A stretch of 64,000 nucleotides of DNA from the NCBI GenBank assembly GCA_035235625.1, contig CP141145.1, positions 24,926,563 to 24,990,562 of the forward strand, given 5' to 3'. Below the pieces are notes generated by a model. That model was not told where the DNA came from. It did no database searches and worked only from the letters and a program-made list of their open reading frames with translations. Origin of the DNA: Saururus chinensis. Its lineage: Eukaryota; Streptophyta; Magnoliopsida; Piperales; Saururaceae. Made by a program: the position numbers and the translations under genes. Of the stretch, positions 1 through 10,080 are shown piece after piece. Position 1 is the stretch's first letter, and each line of letters opens with the position of its first letter.

Positions 1-1326
1 AAAAGTTTCTGCAATGAAGAACATTTTCTTGTAATTTTTGTACAGTAAAGAAAATAAAAAATACAGAGATTTTCTCTGCAAATATGTTTTAAATTTCTTC
101 ATTTCCAGCTAGTTCCTCATGTTGAATGTTTGAGATTAAGTTGAATTTGATTCTGTGAAATGATTGAGAAAACTTCCCTGGCAGCTGCACCATCATCTTC
201 CCACCAAAGCCCCTAGCATCTTGAATTCATCAAATAAAATTATGTTGTTTCCGAGTAGTAGCTTTAGCATGAAAGTATATAGTATTTCAGCAAGCTCTAA
301 CTTGAAAGCTTTTAGTTCATCCCAATCTAGATCTCAGCCACTGATATCTAACGGAGTGATTTATGCGTAATATATAAAATGAGCTTAGGCAGCTTCTCAA
401 ATTGGGAAAAAGCCAAGGAACGCAATTGATGGCCACAATCGGTAAAACTCTTCCATTAAAATGTTATGATCACCCCTTCGCCAACAACTTTTAATAATCT
501 ATGCACAGATGTTCGAGTCCAAAGAGCTTCAAACTAAAACAATTTATGTCGACGGCCAAAGGGTGCAATGATCTACATGTACCAAAATTGGGTTATGATC
601 AGAAGACAAATTCTAGAGATGTATTAATTGATGATGAAGAAAAAAATTAAGCCACCTTTGGGATGCCAAAAAACGATCAAGGCGTTTGCAAATATGATCT
701 GCTGAACAACGATTATTACACCACGTATAAGAAGTACCTTGAAAACCCAAATCAACCAGTCCATTAGATCGAGATCTGTACTCAGGTGGCGCTGGCTTGC
801 ATCAGCGCCCGAGCCTATAATAACTTTTTCTTTCACACAATTATCAAACAAAATAGAGGTACTTTTACATTTCAAAAATCTTCATAATAATAGAGTGACC
901 ATTAAGGCATGCAACCATAGCCTCTTCAATTATTTTCTTCAATGAATTGAAGTCTTCGTGCTTATCTTTGAGTGCCACCCATAAAAAATGAACTGAGGGC
1001 CATTAAGTAAATCAAGCAATGCAAGTTAAACAAATTTTTGATTGAAAATTTTTTCATCTGCTAAAAAATAAAATAAAAGTCAAACAGTCTTCTACATTTT
1101 AATTTTATGACTACAGAAACGTCTGTGCCAGACTTTTCGGACCACATATCTGTTAATTATTATTGTCGCAAATTTCAAACTTAGGACCACTATTATTGGA
1201 AGGGATTTGTCTGGCCGGTTTTCATGACCAAGCTAGGTGACCATGGGAAGCTGCTCTGCCCCTTCACATGTTCATTGGTCGTTCAATTCGGTCATGTCTT
1301 GGTAAGAAAATATTTTTCTATTGCAA
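1..1326. other. Intergenic DNA upstream of P450 gene 1, nothing recognised
   Basis: AT-rich DNA with only short open frames (under 85 codons) that show no known domain and overlap on both strands. I see no TIRs, LTR ends or RNA gene. It should include distal promoter sequence of the P450 gene that starts at 1816, but no specific site can be supported. Confidence 0.5.
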
Positions 1327-1815
1327 GACACCTTATCCATAAAGGCACTTACTAGATCCTTAATTCGTCGTATCTCATAAATTTGTAGGACCAAGGCAGA
1401 AACAAAAAGCTTGTCTGCAGAATATCAATAGTAACGCTCCGTTATTAGGTGAATGAAATCTGTCTCCACCCTTTTCTTTTCCTTAAGAAAATTACGAAAC
1501 GCTGCGACGACGTTTAGCTTCTTCTTCCAAAAAGCTTGTCTGCAGCAAGCCAGTACGTCTCTGTTGCAAGGTTTCATGAATGAAAAGTCTGTCCCAACCC
1601 TATTCTTTTCCTTAAAAAAATTACTCGACGTTTGCTTCCTCTTCCACCAAGCCCGCCCACGAGGTCTTTCATTGAAAATCCTGACTGAAAATTCTTTGAA
1701 CCACTTCGCAAGGAACCTTCACTATAAAGCCTCTTATTGGATCCTTTTCCCTATCCCTTGCACTTGCACTACACAAGGCAGAAAAAAAAAGCTTGGGTGC
1801 AGGAAAGCAATATCC
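1327..1815 (+). promoter_or_regulatory. Promoter and start region of P450 gene 1, present in about three tandem copies
   Basis: Three related segments follow one another. Copy A (about 1327-1500) has a TATA-like CCATAAAGGCAC, then GGCAGAAACAAAAAGCTTG, then an ATG at 1453. Copy B (about 1529-1640) has AAAAAGCTTGTCTGCAG and an ATG at 1576. Copy C (about 1713-1890) has TATAAAG at 1723-1729, GGCAGAAAAAAAAAGCTTG, and ATGs at 1816 and 1837. In each, the ATG is followed by related code (xSVxTLFFS). Copy C alone runs into a proper membrane anchor and proline hinge, so it is probably the working promoter. All three starts happen to lie in one open frame. Confidence 0.65.
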
Positions 1816-3935
1816 ATGGCACTGTTGCAAGGCGCCATGAAAGAAGAGTCCGTCCTCACCCTCTTCTTTTCCTTCCTCCTTGCATCTCTACTAGCGCTAA
1901 TGCTATGGCAGCTATTCAAGAAGCAGATTAGGAAACGCCACAATGATGTTTCACTTCCACCAGGCCCACGAGGTCTACCAATCATCGGCAACCTCCACCA
2001 GCTGGGCAGCAAGCCCTATCTCTCCCTCCACAGCCTTGCACAGAGGTTCGGACCCATCATGCACCTGCAACTCGGCCAGGTACCAACCACCGTCATCTCA
2101 TCAGCTGAGATAGCGAAAGACCTAATGAAGACCCATGATATTGCTCTTTCAAACAGACCTCACCTCTCCGCTGCGAAATACTTAACCTACAACGGCGCTG
2201 ACATATCCGTCGCACCCTACGGTCACTACTGGACGCAAGTTCGGAAGATCTGCACACAAGAGCTGTTCAGTGCGAAAAGAGTCCAATCTTTTAGCCAAAT
2301 TCGGCAAGAAGAGATTTCTCGTCTAGTTAAACGAGTTGGATCATCATATCCCAGACCTGCGAATCTAACTGAAAAAATTCGGCTCTATACCAACGATCTC
2401 GTATGCAAGGCCGCATTTGGGCGGATTTTTTCTGAAGGTGGTGAGTATGAAAGACATGGGTTCCATAGTATGCTAGAAGAGTTAGAAATCGTGTTGGGGG
2501 GCTTCAGCGTGGGAGACTTCTTTCCGGCCTTGGAATGGATTAACGCCATCACTGGGATGAAACAAAGAGTTGGGAGGCTATTTAAGCGTTTCGATGCGCT
2601 CTATGATGAATTGATTGAGGAGCATCTTGATCCCATAAGAGCTACTGCTGAGAAAAAAGTCCTGGACATATTGCTAGACATACAGAAGAATGGTGGCTTT
2701 GATGTGTCCTTCACCATGGATAATGTTAAGGCTCTAATTCTGGTAATAGAAAGGCTGTATATCTTTTTGTTTTATGAATACCCGCTTGATATTGATAGGT
2801 GTAGGGTTTTGCTGATATGTGTCTAAGTGTGTCCCCCCATCCTCAAATAAATATCTTATTTTAAAAATATCAAATATTAAAGCGTAGCACTTATAAGTTT
2901 TAGAATTATTTTTTTATTATCACTAAAAAAAGTTAATGAAGGTAATTTAAAAAATACATAAAAATTGAGTAAGAGAAGAAAAGGTGGCTAACAAATAAGA
3001 AAATTTGACAATTATTTTAAGACAAAGTAATTTTTCAAATAGGAGACTTATTTCACGATAGAAATTGTACATCTTTTTGTTAAAGCGGGTTGGGCTGCCT
3101 TAAGTAGGGAAAGGGTGGCTCGTGTGCTGTAGGCACCACGCTAATGTCTTTTCTCAGCAGTAGGGGCTGTCGGTCAGGATGGTCAGCATTTAGAGGATTT
3201 TATTTATTTTAAGTTCTAAATTCTCTTCATTCTGAAGATAACATTCAACTGCAGAAACCTCTAAAAATCATCAGCTATTCTTTGAAACTCATTTGATCCT
3301 TTGAATGTTGTTTATTACAGGACATGTTCGCTGGAGGGACAGACACATCATCCATAACATTGGACTGGGCAATGACAGAACTGATGTTGAATCCAAGATT
3401 GCGTAAAAAGGCTCAAGCGGAAGTCAGAAGCGTAGTGGGAGAAAGGAAATGGACTATGGACAGTGATATAGCTAACATGCCTTACTTAAAAGCTGTCATC
3501 AAAGAAACTCTCCGTCTACATCCTCCAGCACCACTTCTGCTCCCACGAGAATCCACGGAAGAAGTCAACATAAAAGGGTATAGAATTCCTCCTAAAACGA
3601 GATTTGCTTTCAATGCATGGGCTATAGGACGGGATCCAACTTATTATAAGGACCCGGAGGTTTTTATACCGGAGAGATTCGTTGGTAGTTCTATTGACTA
3701 CAAGGGGCAGGATTTTGAGCTCATTCCCTTTGGAATCGGGAGGAGAATATGCCCAGGAATGATATTTGCAGAGGCGAGTGTGCATCTGGCTCTTGCACAA
3801 CTTCTTCACAGCTTTGATTGGGAGCTTCCAAGTGGAGTTGAACCTAAAGATTTAGATTTGACAGAAGTGTTTGGTCTCACAATGCCAAAGGCGTCGAATC
3901 TCATTGTGGTTGCTAAGCCACAGTTTACAGAGTAA
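1816..3935 (+). CDS. Cytochrome P450, CYP71 clan (gene 1), two exons
   Basis: A haem-thiolate monooxygenase expected at the cytosolic face of the ER, using NADPH-P450 reductase as partner; the substrate cannot be read from sequence. Exons 1816-2742 and 3321-3935, with a 578-bp GT-AG intron in phase 0, give 513 residues, the usual CYP71 length. Visible in order: N-terminal membrane anchor (about residues 10-35), proline-rich hinge LPPGPRGLP (about 50), helix-I AGGTDTS (about 313-319), ExxR as ETLR (about 371-374), PERF (about 426-429), and the haem loop PFGIGRRICPG with Cys about 453. All key residues are present. The start at 1816 is chosen because TATAAAG lies about 90 bp upstream and because ATCCATGGC is shared with the start of gene 2; an in-frame ATG at 1837 is the alternative. 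The open frame reaches back to 1453 through duplicated promoter sequence. Subfamily unassigned. Confidence 0.92.
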
Positions 3936-4281
3936 TATTTATGGTGAGTTTCCGTCTACTTTGGCGAAGGTGAAGCAACATTTGCATATGGACTATACAT
4001 GGAAGAGAAGTAGACGCTAGTTGGTATAAATAATCTACACAGAATTTAGTCCTAGAATAAAACTTCGTCCATGGAATGGGTGACAAAGTCAAGATGATAC
4101 AATAAGTTATCACTCTTGTGCTTAAAAATGTAGACGATATGTGGAACTCTTCAGCATATGAAGTACATTTCCCTTTAACTAATTAATTACAGTTTTCATT
4201 ATATCACATGCAGTGTACCAACAGTATAGTACGGATTGTTAGATGTAATTCCTTTATTTGGTTGCCTGAAAACTAAATATA
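3936..4281 (+). other. 3' flank of P450 gene 1, similar to that of gene 2
   Basis: The sequence after the stop resembles the sequence after the stop of gene 2 (29685-30010). Matching pieces include the TTTCCGTCTACTT / TTTTCGTCTACTT stretch just after the stop and the CACAGTTTTCA-type block near 4190 and 29945. This supports a duplication that included the 3' UTR. The similarity is cut off at 4287 by the transposon described next. Confidence 0.55.
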
Positions 4282-4286
4282 TAGAG

Positions 4287-6448
4287 TAGAACGTGTCTAT
4301 CTGCACCCCGAAAAACCCTCGGTACCCCATGAGAAGGAAAATTCCAAAAAAAAAATTTGTTTCTCCTATCCCCCACCTTCCCCCACAAAATTTCTCATCT
4401 ACATACCCCACCTTCTGTTGAGTGGCCGGACCAGCGGAAGCACAGTGGGATGGAGATAGCGCACCAATCAAAAACCAATCTTTAAATCAATCTACAATGA
4501 AACATTCATAGATCTCTAATCAATTAACAATAATCATATAATCAATCAGCGAATCATGCAAATAGGAATTCAATATGGGACAAATACAAACTGACTTGGG
4601 TTGTCCAGCCCTTGCACGCCCTCAAAGATATAAGCCCTTGCATGCCAATCACAAGAAACAACAAGCAAAGTAAAAGAGAAATACCTCTTTGTGTTGATCC
4701 TTCAAAAACCCTTTGATTTCAATGCTCCAACCAACAAGATTATCCACCACCTTCGTCAGCCTCGTCAAGGATCGAAGGAGAGGAGAGGAGGAGGGCGGCC
4801 AGCAAGGATTTTCTCCAATCCAAGGGGTTGGCCGCACTTGAGAAAGAGGGAGAGGGGCGGCTGATTGGGAGAGGAGAGGAGCAAGAGGAGGGGGCGAACC
4901 ACTAGGGCAACCCCTCTCCTTTCCCCTCTTTCCCTTTTGTAGCCTCCTCTTTCCTCTTTTTGGTGGGCTTCAATTGGGCACTCTTAATGGGCTTTCTCTG
5001 CTACGAATTCCGGCTTAAAACAAGAAGGTCAAACACAATGGGAGCGGGCTCTGTCTCTTAGAGCCCACGGAGGCTTGGACCCCCTACACATGACCAAGCC
5101 CGTGGCAGGGTCAACCCCTCACTAACCACGGGTCCCACCCTCGACACATAATTCGAGCGTCTTGGCCCCACAACGTGTTAATGCACAACCTAGTCAAATG
5201 CCTAGTGTGCGTATGTGACGTAGGCAGTTCCCAATCAAATAAGTGTAACGACGCGACCGCCCCCACCACCCTTGGACCTTGTGGCCTGTACCAGTTCACC
5301 CTGACTGCAACACGTTAGACCAAACCGAGCCCGAGCCCATACTATGGTCCAACACCTTCCCCCTTCCCCACGAAATTTCCTACTCCAAGTGCCTACACTC
5401 AAGACCTGCGACTTCACCGGGCTCTACTCGGGCATCACACTATGTGATTGGACCCATTAACTGGTGCTAGAGTACCTGGACCTCTCCTACAACGACTTGC
5501 AGGGGAGGATCTTGGAGGAGTTTGGGGACATGGTGGGGCTTCAGGTGCTAGACATGGCCAGCAATCAGCTCTCCAGGGAGATCTCATCCTCCCTGGGCAA
5601 GCTCTCTAATTTTGGGGTGTTTGTAGCAACTCACAATAGATTGCAGGGGAGGATCCCGAACTCCTTCTCCGACATCTCCTTCCTGGTGCAGATAGATCTC
5701 TTCGACAATTAACGCCCTCTCTGGCCCCATCCCCTCTCAGAGCCAATTCAGTACCCTGCCCGCCAAACAATTTGCCAACAACCCAGGCCTTTGCGGACCA
5801 TGTGGCCCCGAGAGCGACCTCTTCCCTGGCTGATCTTTCTGGTGAGGTGGATGGTCAGAGAGGTGGGGCAGAGGGCTGTTCTTTCATGGTGTCACTGGCC
5901 TTTGTCTGCATCCTCGTGGTGTGGGCCATCACGATGAGGCCTGGCGCAGAGAGGCGAGGGAGGCCCGGATGTTGAATAGCCTAAGGGACGCCCACGCAGC
6001 CACAACATGGAAGATCGGCGGGGAGAAGGAGCCGCTGAGCATCAACATTGCCACCTTTTAGTGGCAGCTATGGAAGTCAACTTCTCCACCCTCATCGAGT
6101 CCATGAACGGCTTCTCCGCCAAAAGGCTCATCAGCTATAGCGGCTTCGGGGGAGGTGTTCAAGGCCATGCTCAAGGACGGGTCAAGCATCGCCATCAAGA
6201 GGCTCATCTGACTAAGTTGCCAGGGGGACCAGGAGTTCATGGTGGTGATGGAGACGCTAGGAAGATCAAGTACCAAAACCTGGTCCCTTTACTAAGGCTA
6301 CTGCAAGATAGGGGAAGAACGATTGCTAGTGTAAAATTAAATTAAAATTTTAGTTTGTGGTATGTTGAGAAATTGTTTTAAATTAGCACGGGGTAAAAAA
6401 GTGACGGGGTACTGAGGGGTATTTGGGGGTGTAGATAGCTACGTTCTA
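4287..6448. mobile_element. Non-autonomous TIR DNA transposon carrying host gene sequence (Pack-TYPE)
   Basis: The ends are inverted repeats: left 4287-4330 (TAGAACGTGTCTATCTGCAC...) and right 6404-6448 (complement TAGAACGTAGCTATCTACAC...), about 85% alike over some 44 bp, with weaker similarity continuing inward (CAAAATTTCTCA against AACAATTTCTCA). A 5-bp direct repeat TAGAG flanks it at 4282-4286 and 6449-6453. No transposase is visible. The interior holds a BRL2-like fragment (5380-6325) and a segment of unknown origin (about 4440-5375). The 5-bp target repeat does not fit the usual 9 bp of MULEs, 8 bp of hAT or 3 bp of CACTA and PIF, so the superfamily is left open. Confidence 0.7.
5380..6325 (+). 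pseudogene. Captured fragment of a BRI1-like 2 (BRL2/VH1) receptor kinase gene
   Basis: The parent family are leucine-rich-repeat receptor kinases of the brassinosteroid receptor group at the plasma membrane; BRL2 is the member tied to vascular patterning. In order I can read LQVPTLKTCDFTGLYSG (near 5384), the [16 protein letters not shown] and the next repeats through [10 protein letters not shown] (5464-5706), the NNPGLCG motif after the last LRR (about 5778), a membrane segment with VCILVVWAI (about 5907), the juxtamembrane [11 protein letters not shown] region (about 6030), and the start of the kinase glycine loop and VAIK-like lysine (about 6140-6210), ending near NLVPLL (6280). The reading frame is broken several times and neither the N-terminal LRRs nor most of the kinase is present. 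It lies inside the TIR element 4287-6448, so capture rather than simple duplication is likely. Confidence 0.82.
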
Positions 6449-6453
6449 TAGAG

Positions 6454-6545
6454 TATCTGTATACACCATGATACAAGTAATAGAACACTTGTAAAGAATG
6501 TATCTGTATACATCATGATACAAGTGGTTGAACACATGAATGAAT
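6454..6545. repeat. Two-copy direct repeat of about 47 bp
   Basis: TATCTGTATACACCATGATA begins at 6454 and a close copy (TATCTGTATACATCATGATA) at 6501. It abuts the right target-site repeat of the TIR element, so it belongs to the insertion site, not to the element. Confidence 0.7.
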
Positions 6546-6796
6546 TCCTCAAAACTTCTACATGGCCTCATCTAGAAATACCAAACACGAGAAGTAAACC
6601 ATATGGGTTAATCACATGAAGGTACTATTATCACAGGTAACAAAACTAGAGGTATACATATGATTAACCAATGAGTTTGTCACACCATTTCCGTCCCTAC
6701 AAGTATGAGAGAAAGAAACACATGTATGTTGTGAACTATAGTGTCCGCTAGAGTCGATCCAGCCTATAATCTCAGTTGCAGTTGGATCATTGTAAG
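6546..6796. other. Intergenic, nothing recognised
   Basis: No gene or element end is supported here. It may be flanking DNA of the copia relic whose LTR appears to end near 6797. Confidence 0.4.
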
Positions 6797-7499
6797 AAAC
6801 AGAAATAAGCAAGAGAGACAATCAAGAGAGAGAGAAAGTACACTAGGGTTTACGCGGTTCCGCAATGGTGCCTATGTCCACGAGTCACACAATTTTGACT
6901 ATTCAACATAGAAAATAGAGCAAGATGATTACAAGTTTCTCAAACTTTTTCAATGACCAACAACCTTGTCCCAAGGAAGAAAAGAACCTTCTATGCCTCA
7001 TAGGAACGTACAAATTTGTATCTATCTATTTAGGAAATGAAATCTCCAACTAGCAAATCAAGAAAAGTCTAACTCAGGGCATTCCGAAATCCTCATTACA
7101 AGAAAAAAAAACTATTAGTAACCATTTAAGAAAAGTTAATAGTCATAAAAGCGTCACTAATGACTATTATTAGTGACACTTAAAAAGTATTGCTAAATGT
7201 GTCAAAAAAAGTATCGTTGATATTGCTCATTAGTGACACATATGAAATAGTTTCTCTAATAGTACTGCAATTAGCAATGCTTTTTTTGTGTCTAATAGTT
7301 TTTTTTGTCATGCTTTATAAAAACATCACTAATGGTAGATTATTAGCAACATTTGATTCTAATCATTGTTAATAGAAAAAATTTTGAAAAAAATAAAAAA
7401 ACCTTACTAGTGAAGCTTGGCTATATGTTGCTAATAAGAAAACTTATAAAGAAAATATTAGTGATGCATATAAAAGTGTCACTAATATGAAAAAAATAT

Positions 7500-8730
7500 A
7501 AAAAAAATAATGAAAATATTTATTAGCAGAGGAGGGGGGATGGGGCTCCGAACTCTTGCGGAAGGAGCAGGAGCCCCTCCTCCTCTGACTAGATAAACCG
7601 GAGGAGGAGGGACTAGGGAAGGGGGTGGAAGATGGGGGCGGCACAAGAATCCGGTAGAGGAGCCGGATACGGCTCCATGAGGGAGATCGGGCAAAGAGGT
7701 GGGAACTAGCCAAAAAGAGTGGAAGAGGTGGGGGAGAACAGATAGATGGAAAGGGGGGAAGACGTGTAGGAGAATAGAAGAGGGGAGTAGGAGGACCAGG
7801 GAGAGAGGGGGAGTAGGGGGTGGGAAGCAGGAGTCCTGCTCACGTGAATCCGATGGCGGAGTCAGACTCTAGCTCCCAAATCCCCCTCCTCTGGAGGCTA
7901 TAGTGGAGAGGGGGAGAATAGGAAAATAGAGGGGAGGATAGAGGGGGGACCCGGGGAGAGAGGGGGAGAGCAGGAGGGAGGAGGGGGTGGGGGCTGGAAT
8001 CCGGCATCTAGAGCCGGCTCCTACGGCCGCTACATTGGAGGGGGAGGAAAGGGAAAAGGGGGACCGGGGAGAGAGGGGTTGGGATGCCAGAATCCTGTAG
8101 GAGGAGCCATACTTTGGCGCCCTAGAGAAAAACCTTTGGCTGGGAGGAGGAGAAAGGGGGTGGGAGGAGTGGAGAAGGAGGAGAACGAGAGAGGGGGGGG
8201 GACAGGAAAGGGGGCACGACGGACAGGAAGCGACACCATCATGACACACACTATGCAACAACAATTGTCAATTTGTGGTGGAGACACAACAGAGGGAGAA
8301 GAGTGGGGGGCGGAAGGAGTGGGGGGTCAAATTTTTACCTGGCCAAGAGGTAAATTTCACTAGCGATTTTTGCCCTTGTCAAAAAGCTTTTGTGACATTT
8401 ATATAGCCTTTGAAAAGCTTTTGTTAGATACATTTAGATTTAATTGTTGCCATTATAACCATTATTAGTGATATTTATTTCTAAGCGTCATAATTGATCA
8501 ATAAAAAAGGAAGAGAGGAGAGGGAGAGAGAGAATAAAGAGAGAGGAAAAAAAAGAACGAGAGAGAAAGAGAAAGAGGAGAGACAAAGAGTAAGGAGATA
8601 GGAGAGAGAGAGGAGAGGAGAGAGAAAGAGGTGGAGAGAGGAGAGGAGAGAGAAAGAGGTGGAGAGAGGAGAGGAGAGAGAAAGTGTGAGAAGAGAGAGG
8701 AGAGAGAGAGTGAGAAGAGAGAGGATTCTT
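7500..8730. repeat. GA-rich left arm of the CACTA-like element with diverged tandem units
   Basis: A long purine-rich stretch on the + strand. Related blocks with the pattern ...AATCCGG...GGAGCC... recur near 7640, 7830, 7995 and 8085, followed by GAGAGGGGGAG tracts. At about 8607-8700 a sharper minisatellite has a period of 28 bp (GAGAGGAGAGGAGAGAGAAA core), three copies. Open frames here on either strand are by-products of the composition. Confidence 0.6.
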
Positions 8731-9030
8731 TTAAAAAAATTATTTTTGGAGTATTTGTGATGTTTAATGGTCAGTAGAAGCATCGCAGTACTTCCAATTG
8801 CAATGCTAGTGAGCATAGCAAATAGTAAGGAATTTTGAAGAAAAAAAAAAGACTATTCACGACAGTGACCGCAAATAGCTTTACAGTTGTGACGTTTCCT
8901 TGATAATGTCACAATTGTTTTTGCCTATTTGGGACATTGCAAATAGTCTAATTTTTTTAAAAATCATATTCTCTCTCCACTCTCTCTCCACTTGCTCTCT
9001 ATCATCTCTCAGTACCCTCTATCTTTTCTC

Positions 9031-9843
9031 TAAGGCTGCAAGTGGGTCAGGCTTTGGTGGGCCAAGGTAGGCCCAAGCCCAACCCTAAACAAGTATGTCA
9101 AATAAAAAGGCTTGGCCCGTCCCTATCCTCCTTATTAAAAAGCTAAGGTAGGCCCAAGCCCGACCCTAAACAAGTATGTCAAATAAAGGGGCCTGGCTTG
9201 TCCCTATCCTCCCTACTAAAAAGCCAGGCTAGGCCACAGGCTCCTTTATGTCACCGCTGGTGGGAGAAAAAGTGGCCGCCAAAGGTGAGAAGAGAGAAGA
9301 GGAAGGTTGTCCGGCGGAGGCTAGAAGCGAGAAGAGAAATTGATGGAGGCAGTAGTGGGCAGTGAACTGAGGGGTTGAGGGAGGCGATCCGACAGTTTGA
9401 AGCAATAGAGGGAAGGCGGTTGTCCATCGGAGGCGAGAAAGGAGCAAGCAGTGGTATGATAGAGGCAAAAAAAGAGAGGTGGTGTTCTTTTGGTCCCGCA
9501 GAGGTGAGAAAGAGAAGTGGGACTGAGGGTCGAGGAAGGGGGTCTGGGCCTTATCCAATGGAGGCGAGAAAGAGAAGATGGTTGAGGAAGGTGTGGCTAG
9601 TGTACCGGATAGTAGGTGATGGTTCGGCGGACACAAGATGGAGTTCGGGGGAAGAGGCTAAGTGGGCCATCAGACCGGGCCGGGTTTTTGTGATTTTTTT
9701 CTAGGCCCGAGCCTGGCCCGATATAATATGGGCTTGATAATTTTAGGCCCGGCTTGATCCCATGGTCCAAAAATACAAGGCCCAATGCCCAATTTTTTAC
9801 GGGCCGAGCTAGGTCGGGCCTGCCCGCATTTTGTGCAGCCTTA
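9031..9843. mobile_element. Non-autonomous hAT element nested in the CACTA-like element
   Basis: The left end is TAAGGCTGCAAGTGGGTCAG and the right end, on the complement, TAAGGCTGCACAAAATGCGG, followed by GGCAGGCCC-type sequence, as in plant hAT elements with GGGC-rich ends. Flanking 8-mers CTTTTCTC (9023-9030) and CTCTTCTC (9844-9851) match at 7 of 8 bases, fitting the 8-bp target duplication of hAT. Length is 813 bp with no transposase. The interior contains repeated GAGGCGAGAAAG-type segments. Confidence 0.72.
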
Positions 9844-10080
9844 CTCTTCTCTCCTCTCTCTCTCCTATTTCTCTCCTCTCTCCTTTCTCTTCTCACTTTA
9901 CTCCCTCTCTTCTCCTCTCTCTACCCTCTCTCCTCTCTCTCTTCTTCCCTCTCTTCTCCTCTCTCTCTACTTCCCTCTCTTCTCCTCTCTCTCTACTTCC
10001 CTCTCTTCTCCTCTCTCTCTACCCTCTCTTTCCCTCCTCTCCTCTCTCTCTTTCCTCCTCTCTCTTATGTGCATCAACGT

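Noticed and set aside
1453-1815. Start of P450 gene 1 at the first in-frame ATG (1453)
   Set aside because: The added 121 residues are translations of the duplicated promoter segments and match no P450. The ATG at 1816 sits just before the membrane anchor, has a TATA box at the right distance and matches the start of gene 2.
4287-6448. Shared brassinosteroid theme of the two captured fragments (BRL2 and 14-3-3)
   Set aside because: 14-3-3 proteins serve many pathways, and the two elements have different ends and target repeats. Most likely coincidence.
7444-8816. Pro/Ser-rich open frames in the GA-rich stretch
   Set aside because: Same cause: purine-rich repeats read on the opposite strand.
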